Shown: positions 6,921 through 15,658, numbered from the stretch's first letter. The stretch is 32,457 bases of DNA from CAUUGB01 sp963544615 (GCA_963544615.1 CAUUGB010000009.1:1-32457), one strand, 5' to 3'. The notes: generated by a model from the sequence alone, not told the origin. Numbers and translations: made by a program.

Positions 6921-7331
6921 ATGATTGCTAGATTTTTTCGTAGTTTTATTGTTATTAGTGCGGTGCTTTTTTTAACTGCTTGGTTTTTACCTAATGTTTC
7001 TTTTGGTTTTGCAGTTAAGCAGCATTTTTCTTTTGAGAATTTTATTCAACATTCCCCAGTGCTTTTTTTAACTGCATTGGTGATGACTATTCTCTCTACT
7101 CTAGCGCTGCCAATTTTAGAGTTAATCACTGCCCCAATTAATTTTTTTACCTTGGGACTTTTTAATATTGTTATCAACGTGGGGTTTTTTTATTTAGCTA
7201 CTTATCTGGTGCCTCAGTTCCAAATTACCTTGCTGCAAATTGGCAATTTTCAGCTTAATTCTTTTTTTTCTTATACAGTGGTGGCAATTGTTTTTGGTTT
7301 TATTGAAGGCTTTTTAGCTTTAATTTTTTGA
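6921..7331 (+). CDS. Phage-holin-4-type (YvlD-like) membrane protein
   Basis: A 136-residue protein with four hydrophobic helices (about residues 7-27, 45-65, 70-95 and 112-134). The pattern LPNVSFGF after helix 1, then LALPILELITAPINFFTLGLFNIVIN, is typical of the phage holin family 4 / YvlD membrane proteins. Despite the name, these chromosomal proteins are not shown to be holins; some belong to envelope-stress regulons in Firmicutes. Its UGA stop overlaps the region just before galE, so the two are likely cotranscribed. The start ATG is supported by the promoter immediately upstream. Function in this organism is unknown. Confidence 0.8.
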   Translation: MIARFFRSFIVISAVLFLTAWFLPNVSFGFAVKQHFSFENFIQHSPVLFLTALVMTILSTLALPILELITAPINFFTLGLFNIVINVGFFYLATYLVPQFQITLLQIGNFQLNSFFSYTVVAIVFGFIEGFLALIF

Positions 7332-7339
7332 AAGTATTT

Positions 7340-8350
7340 ATGAATAAAAAAATTTTGCTTACTGGTGGAGCAGGGTTTATTGGCTCTCATGCGGTGCGTC
7401 ATTTTTTGCAACAAGGCTATCAAGTGGTAGTTTTTGACAATTTTAGTCGCGGCTTTCATCAGGCTTTAGAAGTGCTGGCTAATTTAGGCGATTTGCAAGT
7501 TATTGAGGGTGATTTGCAAGATAGCTCACTAATTTCTCGAGTGCTCTCTGAAGGTAATTTTGCTGGAGTACTGCATTTTGCCGCTTTATGTTTAGTGAGC
7601 GAATCCATGAGTGTACCTGAGCTTTATTTTGCCAATAATGTATTGGGCTCTTTTAATTTGCTTGAGGCCTGCCGTCAAGCTGGAGTGAAAAAATTTATTT
7701 TTTCTTCTACTTGTGCAGTTTATGGTGAGGCTAATTATTTGCCTCTGGATGAAAATCATCCCAAACATCCTACCAATCCTTATGGTACTTCCAAACTCAT
7801 GGTAGAAGAAATGCTCGAGTGGTATGGCAAAATTCATGGTTTCTCTTATGCTATTTTGCGCTACTTTAATGTGTGTGGTTCCAGTAGTGACGGCTTGATT
7901 GGCGATAGCAAAAAACCCTCACAGCTATTAATGCAAAACGCGGTGCGTGGCGCCATGCAGCTAGACTCTTTTTCTTACACTTGTCCAGAAGTAGCTACGC
8001 CCGATAAAACTCCTATTCGTGATTACATTGATGTTGAAGATTTGGTGGCAGCACATTACTTGGCTTATCGTCGTTTAGAAACAGATGACAATTTTCGGGA
8101 AGCAATTAATTTAAGCAATGGAGTGGGTTATTCGGTCAAGCAAATTGTACAAGCAGTAGAAAAAGATTTTGGGGTAGAAATTGCCAAGTGCACTCCTGCT
8201 CAGTTAAGGCAAGGCGAATATCCAGCTGTTTATGCTCTACCTAAAAAGGCGCAACAACTTTTGGGGTGGCAAACCCAAAAGACTCTCGAACAATCTATTG
8301 CCAGCTTGCGTCTTTGGTATCAGCACCATCCTCACGGTTGGGATTATTAA
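7340..8350 (+). CDS. galE: UDP-glucose 4-epimerase
   Basis: A 336-residue short-chain dehydrogenase/reductase family epimerase that interconverts UDP-glucose and UDP-galactose (or the N-acetyl forms) for surface polysaccharide. The NAD-binding glycine motif GGAGFIGS lies at residues 9-16. The catalytic Ser/Thr (SSTCAVYGE, ~122-130) and the YGTSK motif (Y148, K152) are present, and RYFNVCG and PIRDYIDVEDL are typical of GalE. Length is normal. A TTG 12 bases upstream is in frame, but ATG 7340 fits the family start (MNKKILLTGG). It heads a polysaccharide group: the next gene starts 3 bases after the stop. Substrate choice between plain and N-acetylated sugars cannot be read from the sequence. 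Confidence 0.93.
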   Translation: MNKKILLTGGAGFIGSHAVRHFLQQGYQVVVFDNFSRGFHQALEVLANLGDLQVIEGDLQDSSLISRVLSEGNFAGVLHFAALCLVSESMSVPELYFANNVLGSFNLLEACRQAGVKKFIFSSTCAVYGEANYLPLDENHPKHPTNPYGTSKLMVEEMLEWYGKIHGFSYAILRYFNVCGSSSDGLIGDSKKPSQLLMQNAVRGAMQLDSFSYTCPEVATPDKTPIRDYIDVEDLVAAHYLAYRRLETDDNFREAINLSNGVGYSVKQIVQAVEKDFGVEIAKCTPAQLRQGEYPAVYALPKKAQQLLGWQTQKTLEQSIASLRLWYQHHPHGWDY

Positions 8351-8353
8351 AGC

Positions 8354-10183
8354 ATGAAATTACCCCGGCTAAAGTTTTACAAATTTACCCCTTTGCCAAC
8401 TTTAAGTTATCAAAGAGGTAAAACTTTGGGAGTGAGTTTGCTACTGGGATTGGTGCTGCTGCTGGCGAGCTGGGGACTTTTTTTGCATCAGGGTATGTTT
8501 TATGGTCACGATTTTTTACATGGGGCGCGGATTAGAGAAATGGCTTTAGGATTATCTCAGGGTCAGTTTCCAGTAATTTGGAGTGGTAATTTTGGTTTTG
8601 GCTACGGCATGCCGTTGTTTGAATTCTATGCCCCCCTGCCCTATTTTATTGGGGCAATTTTTTATCTTTTGGGGTTTAATTTAGCTTGGTGTAGCAAAAT
8701 TTTATTTTTTATAGCTAATATCGGTACTTTGCTAGGGGTTTATTTTTGGGCCCGAGAATTTTTTTCTCGTCGGGTGGCGGTGTTTGCAGCTGCTAGTGCT
8801 ACCCTGGCTTCTTATCGGGCGGTGGATATTTTTGCTAGAGGAGCTTTAAGTGAAGTTTGGGCAATTATGGCTTTACCTTGGCTGTTTTGGGGTATGACTC
8901 GTATTATTAGTGGCAAACGCTACGGTTGGCGCCTGAGTGTGGTGGCGGGAGTGGGATTGGCTTTATCGCATAATTTAACCGCTATGATGACTGCTCCGGT
9001 GGCTGCAATTTATTTACTCATCTACTCTGGCTCTTGGTTTTATGCTCATCGCTCCAGGAAACAATTAAATTTATTAGCTCGCCGTTTACTGCTTTTAGCT
9101 AGTGCTGCTGGCGCTTGTTTTGCTTTAAGTGCGTTTTATTTATTGCCCGCTTTGGCAGAAAAGCATTTTACGCTCATCGAAACATATATTTTGGGTGATT
9201 ATTTTAATTTTCGTTTGCACTTTTTGTATTTGCGCCAATTCTTTACAGATAATTTTGGTTATGGTGGTAGTGGTTGGGGTCCCCATGATGGACTGTCATT
9301 TTTTTTAGGTATTGCCCAATTAGCAGGAGCAGTTTTAACTGGGGGAGTTTTGTTATGGCAAGTTGGTTGTTTATGGCAAAAAAGGTCTCGGCAGTTATTA
9401 GGTGCACAAATTATGATGTGGGGAGGCATGGGCAGTTTGTTAGCTTTAATTCTTTTTTTTACCACCCAAAAATCGCTCTGGTTTTGGGAAATTTTATCTG
9501 CTTGGTGGGCTTATATTCAGTTTCCTTGGCGTTTTTTAGGTTTGGGATTGATTTTTTTGGCTCTTTTTAGTGCTTATGGTTTAAGTGTCTTGTCAGGATG
9601 GTGGCAAAAAATTATTTTTTGGTTACTATTTGTAGTTTTGCTACTAACTAGTGCTTATCCGAGGCAACTTTTCAGTCAAGGTAATTATACTCAGTACGGC
9701 GGGTTACGCTGGGGTAATTATTTCAAACCCAGTCATGCTTTATCTTCCAGCTCGCCATTTTATCGTGCTGACAGTCAAGATATTCAAGCAACTTTAAGTG
9801 CCACTTTGGTAGATTACTTGCCAGCTGACTTTGCTAATTCTTGGTCACCAGCACCAGCAACGGTTGTAGGCACCGCTAATCAACCCACCGTTTTGGTAGA
9901 CAAAATGCATCAGCGCCTATATCAATTTGATTTGCCAGCTGAGAGTTGGTTAGAGTTTACCCTGGCTTATTATCCCGGGTGGCGAGCCCAAATTGATGGG
10001 GAGTTCTCTGATATTAGGGTGAGCGAAACTGGTAATATTAAAGTGTGGGTGCCGGCAGGCAAACTTCAGGTGGGATTGTTTCTGACTGCCACTCCAGTGC
10101 GCTTTTTTGCTAATGCTTTAAGCTTTGTCAGTTTGATAATAATTATTGCTGAGGGGATGTATTTATCATGGCAAAGGCGCTAG
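8354..10183 (+). CDS. Large membrane protein, PTPS-related / GT-C glycosyltransferase-like
   Basis: A 609-residue protein with about ten or more membrane helices and a C-terminal soluble beta-rich part. The N-terminal region, GHDFLHGARIREMALGLSQGQFP, then FGFGYGMPLFEFYAPLPYFIG and FARGALSEVWAI, matches membrane proteins annotated as 6-pyruvoyl-tetrahydropterin synthase-related, a misleading name for a GT-C-like family. The Asp in the first periplasmic loop (HDFLHG) is in the place of the GT-C catalytic acid. It probably transfers a lipid-linked sugar outside the membrane. It sits between galE and a flippase, which supports a role in building a surface polymer. The downstream gene overlaps it by 16 bases. 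Donor and acceptor are unknown. Confidence 0.75.
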   Translation: MKLPRLKFYKFTPLPTLSYQRGKTLGVSLLLGLVLLLASWGLFLHQGMFYGHDFLHGARIREMALGLSQGQFPVIWSGNFGFGYGMPLFEFYAPLPYFIGAIFYLLGFNLAWCSKILFFIANIGTLLGVYFWAREFFSRRVAVFAAASATLASYRAVDIFARGALSEVWAIMALPWLFWGMTRIISGKRYGWRLSVVAGVGLALSHNLTAMMTAPVAAIYLLIYSGSWFYAHRSRKQLNLLARRLLLLASAAGACFALSAFYLLPALAEKHFTLIETYILGDYFNFRLHFLYLRQFFTDNFGYGGSGWGPHDGLSFFLGIAQLAGAVLTGGVLLWQVGCLWQKRSRQLLGAQIMMWGGMGSLLALILFFTTQKSLWFWEILSAWWAYIQFPWRFLGLGLIFLALFSAYGLSVLSGWWQKIIFWLLFVVLLLTSAYPRQLFSQGNYTQYGGLRWGNYFKPSHALSSSSPFYRADSQDIQATLSATLVDYLPADFANSWSPAPATVVGTANQPTVLVDKMHQRLYQFDLPAESWLEFTLAYYPGWRAQIDGEFSDIRVSETGNIKVWVPAGKLQVGLFLTATPVRFFANALSFVSLIIIIAEGMYLSWQRR

Positions 10184-11637
10184 CAGCAAATTTAGATGTG
10201 GGAGAAATTAAAAAAAAGACCTTAGGTGGAGCAGCGTCTTTTTTCTTGCGCACTTTGCTGCTTAACGCCATTGGTTTGGCGGCTAATTTAATTTTGGGGG
10301 GGGAGCTAACTTTGCGTGATTTTGCTGTTTATGGCATTGTCACTCAAATTATTGGGGTGTTGACTTTTTTTTCTGATGTTGGTTTGGCGTCATCACTGAT
10401 TCAGCAACAAAAGCCACCTAGTAAAAAAGATTATGCTACCGTATTTTGGTTGCAAATGAGTTTGGCAATTTTTATTGTGCTCTGTTGTGTGGCGGTAGTT
10501 AAAAGTGGTGTTTATGCCTCACAGTTACAAGGTGAGGGTGAATGGCTGTTGTATGCCCTTGCCTGCTCTTTTGTGATTGGCACCCTCAAGACTGTCCCCT
10601 CCATTAAATTAACCCGTGAGCTTAATTTTGCTAAATTTGTTATTCCGCAAATTTTAGAACAACTAGTATTTAATGGTTTGCTAATTATCTTGGTGATTAA
10701 CGGTTGGGGACTTAAAGCTTATACTTGGGCAATTTGGGCACGCACTTTAATTGGTACGGCTGTCATGCTTTACTTGGTGCCTTTTTGGCCAGGGGTGAAT
10801 TTTTCTTTAGCAAGTTTGCGGTGTAGTTTGCAATTTGGTGTTAAGTTTCAATTTAACGATTTACTCTCGCGCCTTAAAGATCAATTCTTTTATCTTTTTG
10901 TTGCCATGCAACTGCCACCAGAGCAATTTGGTTTAATCAGTTTTTCTAAAAATTGGTCTATGTATCCATATAATCTTACAGTACAAAATATTATGGCCAT
11001 TACTTTCCCCACTTTTTCTCGCCTGCAAGATAATCCTAGTTTGCTCAGGCGAGCCCTGGAAAAAACCATTTATTTTATTACCTTGGTGATTTTCCCTCTT
11101 TTGGTGGGGATGTGTTTGTTTTTTTATCCTTTAACTCAAGTGATTGGTAAATATCAAAAATGGGAAAGCGCCCTGTTGTCTTTTGTCTGTTTTACTCTCT
11201 CCATTGCTCCGGCAGCAATTTCTAGTCCTCTCACCAATATTCTCAATGCGGTGGGTAAAATTAATCAAACCCTCAAGCTCATGATATTTTGGACTCTACT
11301 GACTTGGTTGCTGACTCCATTTTTAATGCGTTTTTATGGTTTTAATGGGGTAGCGATTGCTAGTTTACTGATTTCTTTAACTAGTGGAGTAACTGTAGCC
11401 ATGGTAAAAAAATATTTGCCATTTAGTTTGTGGCCACAAGTTAAAGTGCCTTTGCTGGGGAGTTTGTTCATGGTAGCTTTTGCTCTTCCTTTGCAATCAG
11501 TTTGGAGAGAGAGTTTACCAGCTGCTTTAGTTGGCGGGGGATTAACTTTGCTAGTTTATTTTTTAGCAGTGATTATTTTTGGACGCCGGCAACTTTGTTT
11601 AGAATTAGCCAGTTTACTCTCTAAGGGGAAGTCATGA
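10168..11637 (+). CDS. MOP-superfamily polysaccharide flippase (Wzx-like)
   Basis: A 489-residue integral membrane protein with 12-14 predicted helices, the usual size for Wzx/polysaccharide export flippases. It would move lipid-linked oligosaccharides across the membrane. The start (LGGAASFFLRTLLLNAIGLAA) and the loop SDVGLASSLIQQ are typical, as is the pattern of paired helices with short loops. The ATG overlaps the end of the GT-C-like gene by 16 bases. With galE and the GT-C-like gene it forms a sugar-polymer synthesis and export unit. ruvA starts on its stop codon, so a recombination gene has been drawn into the same transcript. Confidence 0.85.
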   Translation: MAKALAANLDVGEIKKKTLGGAASFFLRTLLLNAIGLAANLILGGELTLRDFAVYGIVTQIIGVLTFFSDVGLASSLIQQQKPPSKKDYATVFWLQMSLAIFIVLCCVAVVKSGVYASQLQGEGEWLLYALACSFVIGTLKTVPSIKLTRELNFAKFVIPQILEQLVFNGLLIILVINGWGLKAYTWAIWARTLIGTAVMLYLVPFWPGVNFSLASLRCSLQFGVKFQFNDLLSRLKDQFFYLFVAMQLPPEQFGLISFSKNWSMYPYNLTVQNIMAITFPTFSRLQDNPSLLRRALEKTIYFITLVIFPLLVGMCLFFYPLTQVIGKYQKWESALLSFVCFTLSIAPAAISSPLTNILNAVGKINQTLKLMIFWTLLTWLLTPFLMRFYGFNGVAIASLLISLTSGVTVAMVKKYLPFSLWPQVKVPLLGSLFMVAFALPLQSVWRESLPAALVGGGLTLLVYFLAVIIFGRRQLCLELASLLSKGKS

Positions 11638-12203
11638 TTGGTTTTATCTCTGGTAAAATGCAAGTTTTTGGAGAGCGGGTGTTGCTGACTACCGCTGGTG
11701 GGGTGGGCTACTTTGTTTTTGTCTCAGAGAAACTTTTAGCAGCTGGCAATCAAGATTATCTGGAGCTTTATATCTATTCCTATATTCGCCAAGATCGCTT
11801 TGAATTATATGGCTTTGCTACCCCAGAGCAACTCCAACTTTTTGAGTTGTTGGTAGCAGTTTCTGGTTGTGGACCCAAAACAGCCTTGCTTTTAGCCAGT
11901 GGTGGGGTGACAGCCTTAAAGCAGGCAGTGCAGCAAGCCGAAGTGGCTTATTTTACTGCCTTTCCTCGGGTAGGAAAAAAATTAGCCCAAAAACTTATTA
12001 TTGAACTTAAAAGTAAATTGGGCGGCTTAAAAGACCTAGATTTAACTCCCCAATCAAGTAGCTACACCGACGCTTTGGAAGCTTTGCTGACTTTAGGATT
12101 TAGTGAGTCGCAAATTCACCTCGCCTTGCAACAATTAGACTCTCAAACTAAAAGTAGTGGTGAATTAATCAAGCAAGCCTTAAAGTTGCTCCACCCTGCC
12201 TAA
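11634..12203 (+). CDS. ruvA: Holliday junction DNA-binding protein RuvA
   Basis: A 189-residue RuvA, which binds four-way DNA junctions and loads the RuvB motor. Domain I is the OB fold at residues ~1-62 (MIGFISGK..., LYIYSYIRQDRFELYGF). Domain II carries two helix-hairpin-helix motifs: LLVAVSGCGPKTALLLAS (~78-95) and AFPRVGKKLAQKLIIELKSKLG (~103-124). Domain III is a short three-helix C-terminal part that contacts RuvB (SSYTDALEALLTLGFSESQI). ATG overlaps the flippase stop (ATGA), with AAGGGGA as Shine-Dalgarno. ruvB follows after 42 bases but has its own promoter. No ruvC is in the window. Confidence 0.95.
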   Translation: MIGFISGKMQVFGERVLLTTAGGVGYFVFVSEKLLAAGNQDYLELYIYSYIRQDRFELYGFATPEQLQLFELLVAVSGCGPKTALLLASGGVTALKQAVQQAEVAYFTAFPRVGKKLAQKLIIELKSKLGGLKDLDLTPQSSSYTDALEALLTLGFSESQIHLALQQLDSQTKSSGELIKQALKLLHPA

Positions 12204-12208
12204 TTTTC

Positions 12209-12237
12209 TTGACAAACAATTGCTTTTACCTTATAAA
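12209..12237 (+). promoter_or_regulatory. Leaderless promoter of ruvB
   Basis: TTGACA (12209-12214), exactly 17 bases, TATAAA (12232-12237), then 8 bases to the ATG. Transcription should begin 1-2 bases before the start codon. ruvB can therefore be expressed apart from the ruvA transcript. Confidence 0.8.
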
Positions 12238-12245
12238 CTCTAAAC

Positions 12246-13253
12246 ATGCGCGAGAATGTTAATCAACTTATTACTCCTGCTTCTACAGAAGAAGAAGTGC
12301 TGTTTACCAATTTGCGCGCCTCTTGTTGGGAAGATTTTTTTGGTCAAGATAAAATTAAAAAAGCCCTCAAAATTGGTACCAAGGCTGCAAAAAAGCGTCA
12401 CGAAGCTTTAGAGCACACTCTTTTTTATGGTCCACCGGGACTAGGCAAAACTACCCTGGCACATTTAATTGCCAAAGAAATGTCTAGTAATATTCGGGTT
12501 AGTTCAGGAACGGTTTTAACTAAAGCTGGTGATTTAGCAGCTATTCTCACTTCCCTGGAAGAGAATGATATTTTTTTTATTGATGAAATTCATCGTTTGC
12601 CTAAAGTAGTAGAAGAAACTCTTTATCCTGCCATGGAAGACTTTGCTTTAGATTTAGTAATTGGTAAAGGTCCGGCAGCGCGCACGGTGCGGATTGATTT
12701 GCCCCCTTTTACTTTGGTGGGAGCCACGACTAAATTTGGCGCCCTCACTGGCCCTTTTCGCGATCGTTTTGGTTTAACTTACCGCTTGCAATTATATGCT
12801 GAACCGGAATTAATGGTGATTATTAATCAAGCTGCCAAAAAACTCTCTTTTCCCTTAGATGAGCCCTCTGCCAAGCTCATTGCTCGCCGTGGGCGAGGTA
12901 CTCCCCGTATTGCCCTCAAGCTGCTCAAACGAGTGCGTGATTTTGCTCAAGTGGAGTGTGCCAATCAAGTTAATTTAGCTATTACCAAACAAGCTCTCTC
13001 ACTTTTGGATATTGACAGTTTGGGATTAACTGCGGCCGATCGTTTTCTGCTGCAAACAATTGCCCAAAAATTTGCTGGTGGGCCAGTGGGATTAACCACT
13101 ATTGCTGCTGCTACTAATGAAGATGAGGGTACCATTGCCGAAGTGATTGAACCCTATTTACTGCAAATTGGCTTTATTCAAAAAACTCCCAAAGGCAGAG
13201 TTTTAACTGCTTTAGCTCAAAAACATTTAGGTAAAAATACCTGCCACTCCTAA
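12246..13253 (+). CDS. ruvB: Holliday junction branch-migration ATPase RuvB
   Basis: A 335-residue AAA+ motor that drives branch migration with RuvA. Walker A GPPGLGKT is at 62-69 and Walker B FIDEIH at 111-116. Sensor 1 GATTKFGALTGPFRDRFG contains the arginine finger region, and the C-terminal winged helix holds VGLTTIAAATNEDEGTIAEVIEPYLLQIGFI. Length and order match the family. The start ATG is supported by the promoter placed directly before it. The last 27 bases overlap, in antisense, the end of the minus-strand membrane protein gene. Identification is very secure. Confidence 0.97.
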   Translation: MRENVNQLITPASTEEEVLFTNLRASCWEDFFGQDKIKKALKIGTKAAKKRHEALEHTLFYGPPGLGKTTLAHLIAKEMSSNIRVSSGTVLTKAGDLAAILTSLEENDIFFIDEIHRLPKVVEETLYPAMEDFALDLVIGKGPAARTVRIDLPPFTLVGATTKFGALTGPFRDRFGLTYRLQLYAEPELMVIINQAAKKLSFPLDEPSAKLIARRGRGTPRIALKLLKRVRDFAQVECANQVNLAITKQALSLLDIDSLGLTAADRFLLQTIAQKFAGGPVGLTTIAAATNEDEGTIAEVIEPYLLQIGFIQKTPKGRVLTALAQKHLGKNTCHS

Positions 13254-13772
13254 AGAAATTGCCAGCATAATTATGCCAGCCAAAAGGTCACCCATAAAAA
13301 CTGCTCCTAAAGCTTTGGTAAAAGGCATTTTAATCATTGAAGCAATTGCCGCGCCTGTCCACACTCCAGTTCCTGGCAAGGGAATGCCCACAAAAATAAC
13401 AATACTCCAAAACTTCAGTAATTCTTTTTGCCAAGATTTTTTATTTGAATTGTCAATTGCGGCTTGATTGCTGGCAACTTGATTGGCTTTGCTGGTAAAC
13501 TTGCGCTCTAGCCAAGCAGTCAACCAGGGGCAATAGTGGTGCTGCTTCATCACTCGTAATGCTCCTGCAAATAAAGGAATGACCAAAAAAGCCGGTATCA
13601 TAGAGCCTATTAGCGACCACCAGAGTGCTTGTAGGGGCGCAAAGTTTAAGGCAATGGCAATGGGAATAGAACCGCGCAACTCAATTAAAGGTACAAAAGC
13701 AATGACGACAATATAAACAATGGGACTTAGGTTTTTAAGCCACCCAAAAGATGAAAGGAGCATTTCTTGCAT
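13227..13772 (-). CDS. COG2426-type small membrane (putative small multidrug export) protein
   Basis: A 181-residue membrane protein. IAFVPLIELRGSIPIAIAL near the N-terminus and FVGIPLPGTGVWTGAAIASM in the second half are the signature of the COG2426 family, named putative small multidrug export proteins without firm proof. The paired motifs resemble the re-entrant loops of DedA-type transporters. Four or five helices are predicted, with a hydrophilic loop around residues 88-112. It converges on ruvB, overlapping its end by 27 bases. The promoter is an extended -10 directly before the ATG. The transported substrate, if any, is unknown. Confidence 0.8.
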   Translation of the reverse strand: MQEMLLSSFGWLKNLSPIVYIVVIAFVPLIELRGSIPIAIALNFAPLQALWWSLIGSMIPAFLVIPLFAGALRVMKQHHYCPWLTAWLERKFTSKANQVASNQAAIDNSNKKSWQKELLKFWSIVIFVGIPLPGTGVWTGAAIASMIKMPFTKALGAVFMGDLLAGIIMLAISLGVAGIFT

Positions 13773-13778
13773 GCGGTC

Positions 13779-13787
13779 ATTGTAACA
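13779..13787 (-). promoter_or_regulatory. Extended -10 promoter, leaderless type
   Basis: On the minus strand TGT-TACAAT ends 6 bases before the ATG at 13772. No clear -35. Confidence 0.55.
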
Positions 13788-13869
13788 TAAAAATTTTGCT
13801 AGTGATTAATTGGACTGGCTAACTTTTTTGGCAAATAAAGCCTTTCAATGCGATGTGTAATTTTAATGT

Positions 13870-13891
13870 AAGAGAAATGTAATTTTCTCTT
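13870..13891. repeat. Inverted repeat upstream of comM
   Basis: AAGAGAAA and TTTCTCTT form a perfect 8-bp inverted repeat with a 6-base spacer, 32 bases before the comM start. A possible weak promoter (TTGTTA at 13890, TAAGTA at 13913, spacer 17) overlaps its right arm, so it may be an operator. The sequence TGTAATTTT also occurs twice here (around 13855 and 13878). Confidence 0.45.
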
Positions 13892-13922
13892 GTTAAACTT
13901 GCTGACAGCCAGTAAGTAAATT

Positions 13923-15449
13923 ATGATTGTCAGCACTTATTCAGCTACCCTGCGGGGGCTAATTGCTTATCAAGTAGTAGCCGAGGTCGATAGTACTAGA
14001 GGCAAACCTGGGCTAAGTATTATTGGTTTACCAGAAAAAGCCATTGAAGAAGCCAAAGAGCGCTTAAGCAGTGCTTTGGCAAATTGCGGGGTGAGACTTA
14101 AGGCGAAAAAAACTTTAGTTAATTTAGCGCCAGCAGATTTGCCTAAAACAGGTTCTCATTTAGAGCTGGCGCTAGCAGTGGCTTTATGGCAGTTAACTAA
14201 TGAAAAAGTTTATGCTACCAAGAATGATATCTTTTTTGGAGAGTTAGCCTTAGACGGGAGTATTCGTCGAGTGCGGGGAGCGCTGCCTTTAGTTAATTTT
14301 GCCAAGCAAAGTGGTTTTGCTCGCGTTTTTGTGCCGGCTGATAATGTGGGAGAAGTGCAAATACTTACTGGGATTGCGATTTATCCAGTGAAGCATTTAT
14401 GTCAGGTACTAGATTTTTTAGCCGGTAAAAGTAAGCTGGCGCCCCTGTGCCCGAGCACTTATCAAGTGCAACAAATTAATTGCTCGAGTGATTTTGCTCA
14501 GATTATTGGTCAGGCAGCAGCTAAGCGTTGTTTAGAGATTGCTGCTGCTGGTGGTCACAATTTGCTTTTAACTGGTGTGCCTGGAGCAGGCAAAAGCTTG
14601 CTGGCGAGTGCATTGCCGGGAATTTTGCCGCCCCTCACCCGGCAAGAAGCTTTAGAATTAACTACTATTTATTCGGTGAGTGGCATGTTACCGGAAAATC
14701 AATTAATTAAGTTGCGACCTTGTCGTAGTCCTCATCATAGTATTTCTGCCATCGGTTTAGTTGGCGGGGGACAAAAACTCTTACCTGGAGAAATTTCTTT
14801 GGCACATCAAGGTATTTTATTTTTAGATGAATTAGGCGAATTTAGGCGAGACAGTTTGGAGATGTTGCGTCAACCTTTAGAAACCGGCAATATCACCATC
14901 GCTCGCTCCGCAGGGCGGGTAGTTTATCCGGCTCGTTTTACCTTGGTAGCTGCCACCAACCCTTGTCCTTGTGGTTTTTATGGCAGTAAAAAGAAAGAGT
15001 GTACTTGTTCCCCTCAAGCAATCAAACGTTATCGGCAAAAGTTATCCGGTCCTATTTTAGATCGTCTCGATTTGCAAATTTTTGTCCCCGAAGTTGAGGT
15101 GACCCAATTAACCGCCTCTCACTTACCGGCAGAAAGTTCCCTACAAATTAGAAAGCGAGTAGTGCGAGCTCGCTTAAGACAAGCCAAGCGTTACCGGGAG
15201 CTTGGGGTGCTAACTAATGCCGCTTTAACCAGTGCTCAAATTCGCACCCATCTTTATTTAAGTAGTGAGGCTAAAAATCTTTTAGCCAAAGCAGCAGCCA
15301 AGTTTTGTCTTTCTGCTCGCAGTTATTTCAAAATTATCAAGGTGGCACAAACTATTGCCGATTTGCAAGAGACTCCATCAACACTCATTCAAACCACTCA
15401 CCTGGCCGAAGCACTATCTTACCGGCGTGAGTCTTTTGGCAGGGCATAG
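13923..15449 (+). CDS. comM: ComM/YifB-type AAA+ helicase (Mg-chelatase-like)
   Basis: A 508-residue ComM family protein. In naturally competent bacteria ComM is a hexameric helicase that helps integrate incoming single-stranded DNA. The N-terminal Lon-like (ChlI) domain spans ~1-165, including GLPEKAIEEAKERLSSAL and LAPADLPKTGSHLELALAVA. Walker A GVPGAGKS is at 218-225, followed by Walker B ILFLDELGEF and the C-terminal Mg-chelatase domain. A four-cysteine segment (CPCGFYGSKKKECTC) is the usual ComM zinc-binding insert. With type IV pilus genes nearby, DNA uptake by this cell is plausible, though no ComEC or DprA is in the window. Stop is TAG. Confidence 0.93.
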   Translation: MIVSTYSATLRGLIAYQVVAEVDSTRGKPGLSIIGLPEKAIEEAKERLSSALANCGVRLKAKKTLVNLAPADLPKTGSHLELALAVALWQLTNEKVYATKNDIFFGELALDGSIRRVRGALPLVNFAKQSGFARVFVPADNVGEVQILTGIAIYPVKHLCQVLDFLAGKSKLAPLCPSTYQVQQINCSSDFAQIIGQAAAKRCLEIAAAGGHNLLLTGVPGAGKSLLASALPGILPPLTRQEALELTTIYSVSGMLPENQLIKLRPCRSPHHSISAIGLVGGGQKLLPGEISLAHQGILFLDELGEFRRDSLEMLRQPLETGNITIARSAGRVVYPARFTLVAATNPCPCGFYGSKKKECTCSPQAIKRYRQKLSGPILDRLDLQIFVPEVEVTQLTASHLPAESSLQIRKRVVRARLRQAKRYRELGVLTNAALTSAQIRTHLYLSSEAKNLLAKAAAKFCLSARSYFKIIKVAQTIADLQETPSTLIQTTHLAEALSYRRESFGRA

Positions 15450-15476
15450 ACTCACTCCTGTCACAGCTGATTTAAG

Positions 15477-15515
15477 GGCTCCATCGTCCAGAGGTAAGAT
15501 GTCTTACTTATCCGC
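15477..15515 (+). other. tRNA-like 5' half (possible degraded tRNA)
   Basis: GGCTCCATCGTCCAGAGGTAA strongly resembles the acceptor strand and D-arm of a bacterial tRNA-Glu/Gln (ATCGTC-AGAGGT core). After that the D-stem does not close, and no matching acceptor 3' strand or T-arm is found before the convergent tRNA-Leu. A small perfect inverted repeat, GTAAGA-TG-TCTTAC, follows. It could be a broken tRNA gene, or the likeness could be chance. Confidence 0.3.
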
Positions 15516-15519
15516 CATG

Positions 15520-15602
15520 TGCCCGAGAAAGGAGTTGAACCTTCACGCATGTGCATGCACTAGTTCCTGAAACTAGCCTGTCTACCATTCCAGCACTCGG
15601 GC
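15520..15602 (-). tRNA. tRNA-Leu (anticodon CAG)
   Basis: On the minus strand an 83-base cloverleaf folds. The 7-bp acceptor is GCCCGAG with CTCGGGC plus discriminator A. The D-arm is TGGAATGGTAGACA. The anticodon stem CTAGT/ACTAG encloses loop TTCAGGA with anticodon CAG. A long class II variable arm (GCATG...) is present, and the T-arm is AAGG-TTCAACT-CCTT. The long variable arm and the anticodon both say leucine, reading CUG codons. The CCA end is not encoded; the next bases are CAT. There is no gene overlap. Confidence 0.93.
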
Positions 15603-15658
15603 ATTAAGTTGCTCTTATTGTAGCAGATTTTTAATTGTCATGAGGTTGGCGTTTGCCA

